A DNA stretch of 64,000 nucleotides from Thiotrichaceae bacterium (lineage in GTDB: Bacteria; Pseudomonadota; Gammaproteobacteria; Beggiatoales; Beggiatoaceae). Where the stretch lies: positions 1 to 64,000 of the forward strand of contig JAABRD010000015.1 of NCBI GenBank assembly GCA_011391085.1. The letters are read 5' to 3'. The position numbers and the translations under genes were made by a program. The notes under the pieces are model-generated. The model ran no database searches, had not been told where the DNA came from, and was given only the letters and a program-made list of their open reading frames with translations. Positions 56,738 through 64,000 of the stretch are shown piece after piece (the stretch's first letter is position 1; the number at the start of each line of letters is the position of its first letter).

Positions 56738-59464
56738 ATGAACGACAATACTCTCCTGTTAATCGACGGTTACTCTTATCTCTACCGTGCCTTTCACGCC
56801 CTGCCTTCGTTAAGTAATTCGCAAGGATTGCCTACCGGTGCGGTGTATGGGATGACGAAGATGTTGAAAAATGTCTTAACCGAATATCAACCTCAGTATG
56901 CCGCCGTGGTTTTTGATACCGCTGGGAAAACGTTTCGCAAAGAGTTATATCCTCTGTATAAAGCCCAACGTCCTCCTATGCCAGAACCGTTAGTGACGCA
57001 AGTGCCTTGGTGTCATCAAATGACTCAAGCCCTTGGTTTCCCTATCGTTCTGCACGACGGTGTAGAAGCCGATGATGTGATTGGGACGTTGGCCAAACAA
57101 GCCGAAGCGTTGGGAATGCACACCTGGATTTTTTCCGGCGATAAAGATTTCGCCCAGTTGGTCAACCAGTCTATCATTCTCATAGATGTTGCGAAAAATG
57201 TTCGTCTGGATGTGCAAGGGGTGACAAATAAATTTGGCGTGCCACCAGCGTTGATAATAGATTATCTCACCTTAACAGGGGATAGTGCTGACAATGTGCC
57301 TGGCGTGGCGAACGTGGGACCTAAAACGGCGGTCCGATGGTTAACCCGTTATGGTTCTTTAGAAAAGGTGATGGCAAAAGCCAATGATGTTCAAGGGAAG
57401 GCCGGCAACAGTTTGCGGGAAGCGTTACCTCATTTGCCATTGTCTCGTCAACTGGTGACAATCAAATGTGATGTTCCGTTACTTCACACCCCCAAAGAGT
57501 TGAAAGTGACTGCGCCACTGGTCACACAGTTACGCCAATTATTTAGTCAATTGGAGTTTCGGCAGTGGTTAAAAGAATTGCCTACGATTGAAATACCACT
57601 GGAAGAGACCATCAAACCTGTCAGATTTGAAGAAGGGGAGGACCGTCAGGAGAAAATATCCAATACCTCTTCCACTCTCCTCACCCAATCGGAGTTTGAT
57701 CATTGGCTACTGCGTCTCCAACATGCTGACCTCTTTGCCGTGGCTGTTCAGACCCCCCGTGTTAATTATTTGGATGATTCAATCATAGGCATTTCATTGG
57801 CCCTTAGCGCAGAGGAAACCGCTTATATTCCATTGGCCCATGATTACTTAGGGGCACCTTCTCAATTGCCCCGTGACGAAGTGTTGGCAACCCTGAAACC
57901 GTTGTTAGAAAATTCTAAACAGTTAAAAATCGGTCATCATCTTAAATATGATGCCCACGTTCTGGCTAATCATGGCATTGATTTGCAAGGAATCGCGTAT
58001 GATACCCTGTTAGAATCTTACGTTTTGGATAGCACCGCTTCCCACGATTTGGATTCTCTTGCGACCCAACATTTGCAACGAGACACGACGACTTTGGAAC
58101 AACTGGCGGGGAAGGGGAAAAAGCAGTTGGTATGGAATCAAATGAGTGTGGAATCGGCAACCCTTTATGCCATCCAATCTGCTGAAGTGACGTGGCGTTT
58201 GCATCATTGTCTAGGGCCCAAATTGCAAGTTTCGTCCTCTTTGAGTCAAATTTTTCAAAAGATCGAAATGCCACTGGTGCCAGTCCTCCTCCGCATGGAA
58301 CGATTAGGAGTTTACATCGATGCAACCCTCCTACATACCCACAGTATGGAACTGGCGAGTCAGTTACAAACATTGGAACAACGTGCGTATGAATTGGCAG
58401 GTAGCGAATTTAATCTCAACTCTCCCAAACAGTTGCAAACAATTTTGTTTGACCAATTAAAATTACCCATCTTAAAGAGGACGCCGAAAAAGGAGCCTTC
58501 TACCGATGTGGAAGTGTTAGAAGAATTGGCTTTGGATTATGAGTTGCCCAGATTGGTTTTGGAATATCGGAGTGTAAGCAAACTCAAATCTACCTATACC
58601 GACGCTTTACCATCCCAAATTCATCCCCGTACGATGCGGATCCACACGTCTTATCAACAAGCGGTGACGGTAACGGGAAGATTGTCTTCCAGTTCCCCTA
58701 ACTTGCAAAATATTCCGATTCGCACTCCAGAAGGTCGTCGCATTCGGCAAGCGTTTATTGCCCCCAAAGGTTACTTGTTACTGGCCGCGGATTATTCTCA
58801 AATTGAACTACGAATTATGGCCCATCTATCCCAAGATAAGAAATTATTGACCGCGTTTGCCAGCGGGGAAGACGTTCATCAAGCGACCGCTGCGGAAGTG
58901 TTTGGCGTACCCATCAATCAGGTGACTGCCGAACAACGTCGTCATGCTAAAGCAGTTAATTTTGGACTGATGTATGGGATGCAAGCCTTTGGATTGGCCA
59001 AACAGTTAGGCATTGGGAGGTCTGCTGCGCAACGTTATATGGATGCGTATTTTAACCGATATACACGAGTGCAACGGTTTATGGAGGAGACCCGCGAGGT
59101 GGCACGCCAGCAAGGTTATGTGGAGACCGTGTTGGGACGCCGTTTATATATACCCAATATTCATTCCCGTCAGTTTGCGCTACGACAATATGCAGAAAGA
59201 ACGGCGATTAATGCACCCATGCAAGGAACGGCAGCAGATATTATTAAACTCGCCATGATTCGAATTGACGACTGGATTCAAACCACTGGTTTAAAAGTAA
59301 ACATGGTGATGCAGGTGCATGACGAATTGGTATTTGAAGTAGCCGAAGAGATTGCGGCGGAGGTCAAGAAGACAGTGAGTGAACTCATGAGTGAAGTGGT
59401 CCAATTAACGGTACCTCTAGTCGTGGACGTCGGTGTCGGAAAGAATTGGGAAGAGGCACATTGA
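56738..59464 (+). CDS. polA: DNA polymerase I, proofreading-defective
   Basis: 908 aa from the ATG at 56738. Order: 5'-3' exonuclease (LLIDGYSYLYRAFHALP, VFDTAGKTFRKE, GVEADDVIGTLA, SGDKDFAQLV, LTGDSADNVPGV); a 3'-5' exonuclease-like domain (about 315-500); polymerase with motif A ADYSQIELRIMAH, motif B RRHAKAVNFGLMYGMQAFGLA and motif C MQVHDELVFEV. In the proofreading domain the E. coli D355/E357 positions read A336/Q338 (LFAVAVQTP) and D501 reads S481 (YAIQSAEVT). Only the Exo II Asp (KYDAHVL, D405) remains. Proofreading should be lost while replication and repair synthesis are kept. Confidence 0.96.
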   Translation: MNDNTLLLIDGYSYLYRAFHALPSLSNSQGLPTGAVYGMTKMLKNVLTEYQPQYAAVVFDTAGKTFRKELYPLYKAQRPPMPEPLVTQVPWCHQMTQALGFPIVLHDGVEADDVIGTLAKQAEALGMHTWIFSGDKDFAQLVNQSIILIDVAKNVRLDVQGVTNKFGVPPALIIDYLTLTGDSADNVPGVANVGPKTAVRWLTRYGSLEKVMAKANDVQGKAGNSLREALPHLPLSRQLVTIKCDVPLLHTPKELKVTAPLVTQLRQLFSQLEFRQWLKELPTIEIPLEETIKPVRFEEGEDRQEKISNTSSTLLTQSEFDHWLLRLQHADLFAVAVQTPRVNYLDDSIIGISLALSAEETAYIPLAHDYLGAPSQLPRDEVLATLKPLLENSKQLKIGHHLKYDAHVLANHGIDLQGIAYDTLLESYVLDSTASHDLDSLATQHLQRDTTTLEQLAGKGKKQLVWNQMSVESATLYAIQSAEVTWRLHHCLGPKLQVSSSLSQIFQKIEMPLVPVLLRMERLGVYIDATLLHTHSMELASQLQTLEQRAYELAGSEFNLNSPKQLQTILFDQLKLPILKRTPKKEPSTDVEVLEELALDYELPRLVLEYRSVSKLKSTYTDALPSQIHPRTMRIHTSYQQAVTVTGRLSSSSPNLQNIPIRTPEGRRIRQAFIAPKGYLLLAADYSQIELRIMAHLSQDKKLLTAFASGEDVHQATAAEVFGVPINQVTAEQRRHAKAVNFGLMYGMQAFGLAKQLGIGRSAAQRYMDAYFNRYTRVQRFMEETREVARQQGYVETVLGRRLYIPNIHSRQFALRQYAERTAINAPMQGTAADIIKLAMIRIDDWIQTTGLKVNMVMQVHDELVFEVAEEIAAEVKKTVSELMSEVVQLTVPLVVDVGVGKNWEEAH

Positions 59465-59613
59465 ACCATGAGTCCAAAGCGTGGCTTTTCTCGATGTTGA
59501 TTGGGATGGAGTAGCCGGCAAAGTGAACCAACAGACACTGCCTTCCGATGGAGTTATGTTTACAATGAGAAATATATTATAATAATATAACGTGTCTTGA
59601 AACTAGAAGTTTT

Positions 59614-59777
59614 GATAGTGAAGCAATGTGGGTGTACTGTCTGAACTCTGATTAGAATGATTTTCAGATGGACTCTGATTCGTCAAGCCTCCTTTCATAG
59701 CCATCATTTAATCATATCAATCACAGTTCCAGACGAAGAGAAACCGCACGATATTTCACCCAGATTGCATCACTACC
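59614..59777. mobile_element. M3 miniature element with 8-bp target duplication, reverse orientation
   Basis: Ends GATAGTGAAGCAATG and GCATCACTACC. The interior is the reverse complement of the copies at 36238 and 62685. Direct repeat GAAGTTTT at 59606-59613 and 59778-59785. Confidence 0.85.
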
Positions 59778-59888
59778 GAAGTTTTGATGGCAATGTCCTT
59801 AAATTAAAGAATGAAGGCTTCATAAAAATTAACACGCAGATGGGCCTGGAGGCTTCAGTTATAACGCCATCTCAAAATTAAAATATAG

Positions 59889-60034
59889 TTGGACTAGAGG
59901 CTTTAGCCGGTGAGTGCAGATACAAATGTTGAAATCACCGTGCCACTCACCGGCTAAAGCCTCTAGTCCACCGGCTGAAGCCTCTAGTCCACCGGCTGAA
60001 GCCTCTAGTCCACCGGCTAAAGCCTCTAGTCCAT
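59889..60034. repeat. Family A repeat cluster
   Basis: A plus copy at 59889, a centre of about 45 bp, then four complementary copies in close tandem (about 26 bp apart, the tightest array in the window). Confidence 0.85.
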
Positions 60035-60104
60035 CAGAAAAAACTGTATCTCTTCTAATCCAACCTGAGTTCTTTTATTATTCACTATTCATTATTCATT
60101 ACCC

Positions 60105-62573
60105 ATGACTCCCCAACCTTTCAAAAACAGTCCCTGTATAGATGCTTTGCCCATTTCCGAGGCAATGATGTACCACTTAACTTATACTATTGCCAAAGAA
60201 CCGTCCAAGGCCACCGAACGAGATTGGTTCCATGCCCTCGCGTATGCGTTACGAGATCGCATTACCAAGCAGTGGATGGAAACCATGAATGAATATTATC
60301 AACAGGATGTGAAACGAGTATATTACCTGTCCTTGGAATTTCTCACCGGCCGTGCCCTTGTCCAAAGCATGTTAAACTTGGGCGTCTATGAGGAATGTCA
60401 AGCGGCCCTGAAGACCCTGGGTTTATCGGAAGCGAAGTTATATGAACTCGAATCGGAACCTGGTTTAGGCAATGGCGGTTTAGGACGATTAGCCGCTTGT
60501 TTCCTAGATTCACTGGCCACGTTGGACCTGCCCGGCTATGGCTATGGCATTCGTTATGAGTATGGCATGTTTTATCAACGTATGTATGACGGCAGTCAAG
60601 TCGAACATCCTGATAATTGGTTACGTTATGGCAATCCTTGGGAATTTCCCCGCCCCGAAGTGTTATACCGCGTCAGTTTTGGCGGAAACGTTGTTGAATA
60701 TGTGGATGAACGGGGCCGTAAAAATTACAACTGGCGAGAAACCGAGGATGTTATGGCAATGGCTTATGACATTCCAGTACCTGGGTATGACACGTCCACC
60801 GTCAACAATTTACGGTTGTGGGCTGCGAAATCGTCACGAGATTTTGATTTGCATTATTTCAATGAAGGTAACTATATCAAGGCCGTGGAGGATAAGAATC
60901 GTTCGGAAAATCTTTCCAAAGTTTTGTATCCTGACAACACTACGCAAATGGGACGAGAACTGCGGTTGCGGCAAGAATATTTCTTTGTCTCCGCCTCCCT
61001 GCAAGACATTCTCCGCCGTTATCTGGTTAATCATTCAGAGTTTGATCTTCCCAACTTGCCGACTAAAGTTGCCATTCAGTTAAACGACACTCACCCAGTT
61101 CTGGCGATTCCTGAATTGATGCGAATCTTGTTAGACCGTTTTCATCTCCCCTGGGAAGAGGCTTGGGAGATAACGGTGCAGACGATTGCTTATACCAATC
61201 ATACTTTGTTACCGGAAGCGTTGGAAACGTGGCCTATCAGCCTCATTGAGAAACTGCTACCACGGCACCTTCAGATTATTTACGAAATCAATCATCGTTT
61301 CCTCAAGGAAGTCAGTCACCACTATCCCGGTGATATGGAGGCGTTACGTCGTCTGTCGCTGATTGGCGAAGAGGGTGAAAAACATATACGCATGGGACAT
61401 CTTGCCGTGGTCGGCAGTCATAAAATCAACGGCGTGGCGGTCTTGCATACGCAATTGATGAAGACCACCATCTTTGCTGATTTTGAAAGGTTAACGCCTG
61501 GCAAGATAGTGAACAAAACCAATGGCATCACGCCCCGCCGGTGGTTAAATGAAGCCAATCCGGGGTTGCGGGATTTGATCACTCAGCATCTTGGCAGTCG
61601 CTGGGTCACCGACTTGTCCCAATTGAAACAGTTGATACCATTGGCAGACTCCCCTGCGTTTCGGGCCCAGTTTCGGGCGGTGAAACAAGACAATAAGCAG
61701 AAACTCGCGGATTTCATTGTTGACAAATTGGGAATCGCAGTCAACCGCTATTCTCTCTTTGATGTGCAAGTGAAGCGAATTCACGAGTATAAGCGACAAT
61801 TGCTAAATCTCCTACACGTCATCACTCGCTACAATTGCATTCGTGCTAATCCGAATTTAGATATTGTCCCGCGTACCGTGATTTTTGCAGGCAAAGCGGC
61901 CCCCGGCTATGCGATGGCTAAACTCATCATCAAATTTATCAATGACGTGGCGGAAGTGATTAACCATGACCCGGTAATTGGAGACCGGTTAAAGGTGGTA
62001 TTCATTCCCAACTATGATGTCTCCAGTGCGTTGCGAATCATTCCTGCGGCAGATTTATCGGAACAAATTTCTACCGCTGGTACAGAGGCGTCAGGAACGG
62101 GGAATATGAAACTGGCTTTGAATGGGGCACTCACGATTGGTACGTTGGATGGTGCCAATATTGAAATTCTGGAGGAGGTAGGGAAGGAGAACTTTTTTAT
62201 TTTTGGATTGACTGCCGACGGTGTCGCAGACTTGCATAGACGGTGGTATAATCCCCATGACTATTACCATGCCAACCCTGCCTTGAAACAAGTGCTAGAC
62301 ATGATTGGTTCTGGTTACTTTTCCCATGAACAACCCACCCGTTTTCAACCGATTATCAATGCCTTGTTACATCAAGGACGCGACCATTTCCTATTACTCG
62401 CTGACTATGCCGATTATGTTGCTTGTCAACATCGGGTAGATGAACTGTACCAGGATTCTGAAGAATGGACCCGCCGGGCGATTTTGAATGTGGCGAATAT
62501 GGGTAAGTTTTCTTCGGATCGGACGATTTCGGAGTATGCGGAGGAGATTTGGGGGGTGAAGGCGGTGAAGTAG
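60105..62573 (+). CDS. glgP: Glycogen/starch/maltodextrin phosphorylase
   Basis: 822 aa GT35 enzyme releasing glucose-1-phosphate from alpha-glucans with PLP. Conserved blocks: YYLSLEFLTGRAL, GLGNGGLGRLAACFLDS, LNDTHPVLAIPELMR, NKTNGITPRRWL, RIHEYKRQLLNLL. The PLP lysine is in EASGTGNMKLALNG. GTLDGANIEI follows. Length is typical. It acts with MalQ and the GH57 enzyme to mobilise stored glycogen. Preceded by repeats, so its promoter is not visible. A family C hairpin follows the stop. Confidence 0.97.
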   Translation: MTPQPFKNSPCIDALPISEAMMYHLTYTIAKEPSKATERDWFHALAYALRDRITKQWMETMNEYYQQDVKRVYYLSLEFLTGRALVQSMLNLGVYEECQAALKTLGLSEAKLYELESEPGLGNGGLGRLAACFLDSLATLDLPGYGYGIRYEYGMFYQRMYDGSQVEHPDNWLRYGNPWEFPRPEVLYRVSFGGNVVEYVDERGRKNYNWRETEDVMAMAYDIPVPGYDTSTVNNLRLWAAKSSRDFDLHYFNEGNYIKAVEDKNRSENLSKVLYPDNTTQMGRELRLRQEYFFVSASLQDILRRYLVNHSEFDLPNLPTKVAIQLNDTHPVLAIPELMRILLDRFHLPWEEAWEITVQTIAYTNHTLLPEALETWPISLIEKLLPRHLQIIYEINHRFLKEVSHHYPGDMEALRRLSLIGEEGEKHIRMGHLAVVGSHKINGVAVLHTQLMKTTIFADFERLTPGKIVNKTNGITPRRWLNEANPGLRDLITQHLGSRWVTDLSQLKQLIPLADSPAFRAQFRAVKQDNKQKLADFIVDKLGIAVNRYSLFDVQVKRIHEYKRQLLNLLHVITRYNCIRANPNLDIVPRTVIFAGKAAPGYAMAKLIIKFINDVAEVINHDPVIGDRLKVVFIPNYDVSSALRIIPAADLSEQISTAGTEASGTGNMKLALNGALTIGTLDGANIEILEEVGKENFFIFGLTADGVADLHRRWYNPHDYYHANPALKQVLDMIGSGYFSHEQPTRFQPIINALLHQGRDHFLLLADYADYVACQHRVDELYQDSEEWTRRAILNVANMGKFSSDRTISEYAEEIWGVKAVK

Positions 62574-62593
62574 TGAATAGGATAGTCATGATT

Positions 62594-62646
62594 CAGGAGT
62601 TCAAAGCATAGCTTTGTGACGGACAAAGCTACGCTTTGGACTCCTG
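62594..62646. terminator. Family C hairpin after glgP
   Basis: CAGGAGTTCAAAGCATAGC and GCTACGCTTTGGACTCCTG about 20 bp after the stop. A strong stem, possibly a terminator. Confidence 0.5.
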
Positions 62647-62684
62647 GATTGGTGGTTGGTCGATAGGTTCAACTTCTATTTTTT

Positions 62685-62850
62685 GGGTAGTGATGCAATG
62701 AGGGTGAAATATCGAGAGGTTTCTCTTCGGTCTTGAACTCTGATTGAGATGATTAAATGAGGACTCTGAGAGGAGGCGTGACTAATCATAGTTCATCTGA
62801 AAATCATTCTAATCAGAGTTCAGACAGAGAACCTACATTGCATCACTACC
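62685..62850. mobile_element. M3 miniature element with 8-bp target duplication
   Basis: GGGTAGTGATGCAATG and CATTGCATCACTACC ends. The interior is nearly identical to the copy at 36238. TATTTTTT flanks it at 62677-62684 and 62851-62858, the right copy abutting the stop codon of the next minus-strand gene. Confidence 0.9.
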
Positions 62851-62859
62851 TATTTTTTC

Positions 62860-63405
62860 TCATTCCTCCACCTCTCCACTTTCTTTCTCCTCCGATTGCG
62901 TCAACAATTTAGCAAATTCTTCCGTCGGCAAGGAGAATATCACACGAGAGTTACTAATTTCAAAAGTGACTCTTCCCTTGTTTTTCCCCAATTTATTTAC
63001 CACCTTGACTGTGCTACCTGCGGTGTCTATTTGTATAGTCATACCATTTGAAGATGCTACCGTCGATTTTCTATATCCCAATTCCTCTAACCACTTTAAT
63101 ATCTCCCCTGACTTTAATTTCTTCAATAGTTTTCGTCGCTTTTGATTAACCAAGTCTTTGACATACTGATTGACAGATTTACTGATTTCAGAACGCAATC
63201 CTTTGGAACTTTTGAACAATTTTTCGGCCAATGTGGATGAATTATAACCACATAACAACCCGCGCAAATGCAATTTTTCCGTTTCGGTCAATTCCTCACC
63301 TTTGACCATTGCCAAATCGGTATAGAGACTTTCCAAGTTCCATAACTCGCAAGCCTGTTTGAATGGGTCGGGTTTTGTGAGGGGGGTGGTTTTGAGGGAG
63401 GTCAT
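62860..63405 (-). CDS. Hypothetical protein with small HTH-like helical module
   Basis: 181 aa. Residues about 35-90 (LTETEKLHLRGLLCGYNSSTLAEKLF, GLRSEISKSVNQYVKDL) resemble the LuxR-like or effector-associated helical module found at the N-terminus of cyanobacterial and sulfur-bacterial signalling proteins. Here it is followed only by a basic linker and a strand-rich C-terminus (MTIQIDTAGSTVKVV, RVTFEISNSRVIFSL). It lacks a kinase, NACHT or protease partner. It may be a stand-alone adaptor or a fragment. No neighbour clarifies it. Confidence 0.65.
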   Translation of the reverse strand: MTSLKTTPLTKPDPFKQACELWNLESLYTDLAMVKGEELTETEKLHLRGLLCGYNSSTLAEKLFKSSKGLRSEISKSVNQYVKDLVNQKRRKLLKKLKSGEILKWLEELGYRKSTVASSNGMTIQIDTAGSTVKVVNKLGKNKGRVTFEISNSRVIFSLPTEEFAKLLTQSEEKESGEVEE

Positions 63406-63541
63406 AGAGGAGGGGGAAGAGGCTAGTCGGTTTGGGGGAGAGGAGGAGGGGGTAGGAATTGGTTTAGGGGGAACAGTGAATCAATAGGCTTATCTTAATG
63501 AAGTTTCTTGGCCGTTTAACGTGTAACTGAAGGTATCTGTA

Positions 63542-63712
63542 TCAATCAAAGACAATTTCTCGGCTATCATAGTCATTCATTCTGCGGCTATAAATTTCGG
63601 TCACATCTAAATCTTCTTCGTCAAGATGTTGATAGGTTTCGGTAAGTTTAGACAACCAGTCGGAGGCAATTATGTCTTGTTCATCAACAATTTCAAATTG
63701 GTAGGTTCTCAT
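63542..63712 (-). CDS. Small acidic hypothetical protein
   Basis: 56 aa with a strong SD (GAGGAG, 6 nt before the ATG). Start MRTYQFEIVDEQD and end DYDSREIVFD. Highly acidic, with no membrane or signal segment. Similar small acidic proteins often accompany toxin genes, but no toxin lies next to it in this window. The start is well supported by the SD; function is unknown. Confidence 0.6.
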   Translation of the reverse strand: MRTYQFEIVDEQDIIASDWLSKLTETYQHLDEEDLDVTEIYSRRMNDYDSREIVFD

Positions 63713-63726
63713 GATGTCTCCTCTGC

Positions 63727-63781
63727 AAGTTTGTCTGAATCACAGATTCACACGGATGGCGCGGATGACGCAGATTAATCC
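63727..63781. repeat. Fragment of the ATCGCAGATGAC repeat family
   Basis: GAATCACAGATTCACACGGATG and GCGGATGACGCAGATTAATC, related to 33016-33148, upstream of the small acidic gene. Confidence 0.55.
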
Positions 63782-63876
63782 TGTCAGAACCCAAGAGTTG
63801 GTAGTAAACCTCTAGTGAAACAAAAGGTTGTGAAACAAAATGACACTTCTGGTTACGAATTTCCTGGTCAAGACAA

Positions 63877-64000
63877 TTATTTTCTCTTCCTACGATAATA
63901 ATACCTGGCCAGCATAGAGTCTATCAAGGAAGATGAAATTTTGATATTTGTTTGAAGTAACTTCTGTACCGCCGTGGCAAAATCAAGGTGTTGATGAATG
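63877..64000 (-). CDS. 3' end of a gene running off the window
   Basis: A minus-strand frame enters at the window edge and ends at TAA (63877-63879). The visible residues (HLDFATAVQKLLQTN, SLIDSMLARYYYRRKRK) look like a helical, basic protein C-terminus. Too short to assign; it could be a chance frame. Confidence 0.35.
   Translation of the reverse strand, partial: IHQHLDFATAVQKLLQTNIKISSSLIDSMLARYYYRRKRK

Larger units (their letters stand above)
59465..60104. other. Repeat-filled intergenic region between polA and glgP
   Basis: Holds an M3 element (59614-59777) and a family A cluster (59889-60034). The remainder (59465-59613, 59786-59888) shows a partial family C word (GAGTCCAAAGCG) and no gene. 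Confidence 0.7.

Overview
The window looks like a chromosomal segment of a large sulfur-oxidising gammaproteobacterium of the Beggiatoa/Thiotrichales kind (inference from gene content, no rRNA is present). It combines a sulfide:quinone oxidoreductase very like the Acidithiobacillus enzyme, two Calvin-cycle enzymes (phosphoribulokinase, class II fructose-bisphosphate aldolase), glycogen metabolism (GH57, MalQ, GlgP), Gram-negative envelope genes (LpxK, ExbB/ExbD, UppP, DUF2066, a TonB-dependent receptor), several caspase-family proteins and an extraordinary load of short palindromic repeats. No rRNA, tRNA, CRISPR array, prophage or transposase gene was seen.

Layout. 1-5.8 kb: FmdB-like zinc-ribbon protein, aroA, a GspE/PilB-type ATPase and fba, separated by repeats. 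6-13.6 kb: a lipoprotein joining a trypsin-like protease to a caspase whose two halves are in reversed order, a frameshifted Rpn-family nuclease, small HTH/hypothetical genes, a two-gene exported/membrane unit, a ParA ATPase and an EEP-family membrane protein. 13.7-22.7 kb: prk, sqr, vanZ-like and uppP, a rubredoxin-reductase-like flavoprotein, truB, a MazF toxin-antitoxin pair and a methyltransferase. 23-30.7 kb: a 1159-residue sulfotransferase/coiled-coil/double-GT2 protein and a 1213-residue hybrid histidine kinase. 31.2-38.1 kb: a caspase/serpin locus with a secreted conserved hypothetical protein, three caspase-family genes (one ending in a predicted outer-membrane beta-barrel) and a lipoprotein serpin. 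38.3-47.9 kb: DUF2066, PsiE, a REC-kinase hybrid, a SPOR/PD40 protein, a TonB receptor with an in-frame amber codon, and a YhaO/SbcD-type nuclease. 48-52.8 kb: thiL, exbB-exbD-lpxK-trm112 and an intact Rpn nuclease. 53-64 kb: GH57-malQ, polA (proofreading residues lost), glgP and small hypothetical genes.

Intergenic DNA is almost entirely repeats. I separate these families. A: GGACTAGAGGCTTTAGCCGG and its complement in convergent arrays. B: GGAGTACGGAATTYATTCCG arrays. C: GGAGTCCAAAGC...GCTTTGGACTCC hairpins. E: AGAAACTNAGTTTCT hairpins. M1: elements with TAGGACTTACGCA ends and 5-bp target duplications. M2: elements with TATAGTAATATTCC ends, probably TA-targeted. M3: about 165-bp elements with GGTAGTGATGCAAT ends and 8-bp target duplications. 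M4: palindromes beginning GTAGGGTGGATTAAGCG. They are nested in each other, share internal cores between families, and have landed beside or into start codons, stop codons and an HTH gene.

How the genes fit: sulfide electrons enter the quinone pool through Sqr, CO2 is fixed through the cycle served by Prk and Fba, and carbon is stored and mobilised as glycogen through the GH57/MalQ/GlgP set. The most unusual part is the caspase-family content. There are four members in two loci: one permuted and probably non-catalytic, one fused to a beta-barrel, and three close to a serpin. This suggests an envelope-located protease/inhibitor network that I do not recognise as a described system.
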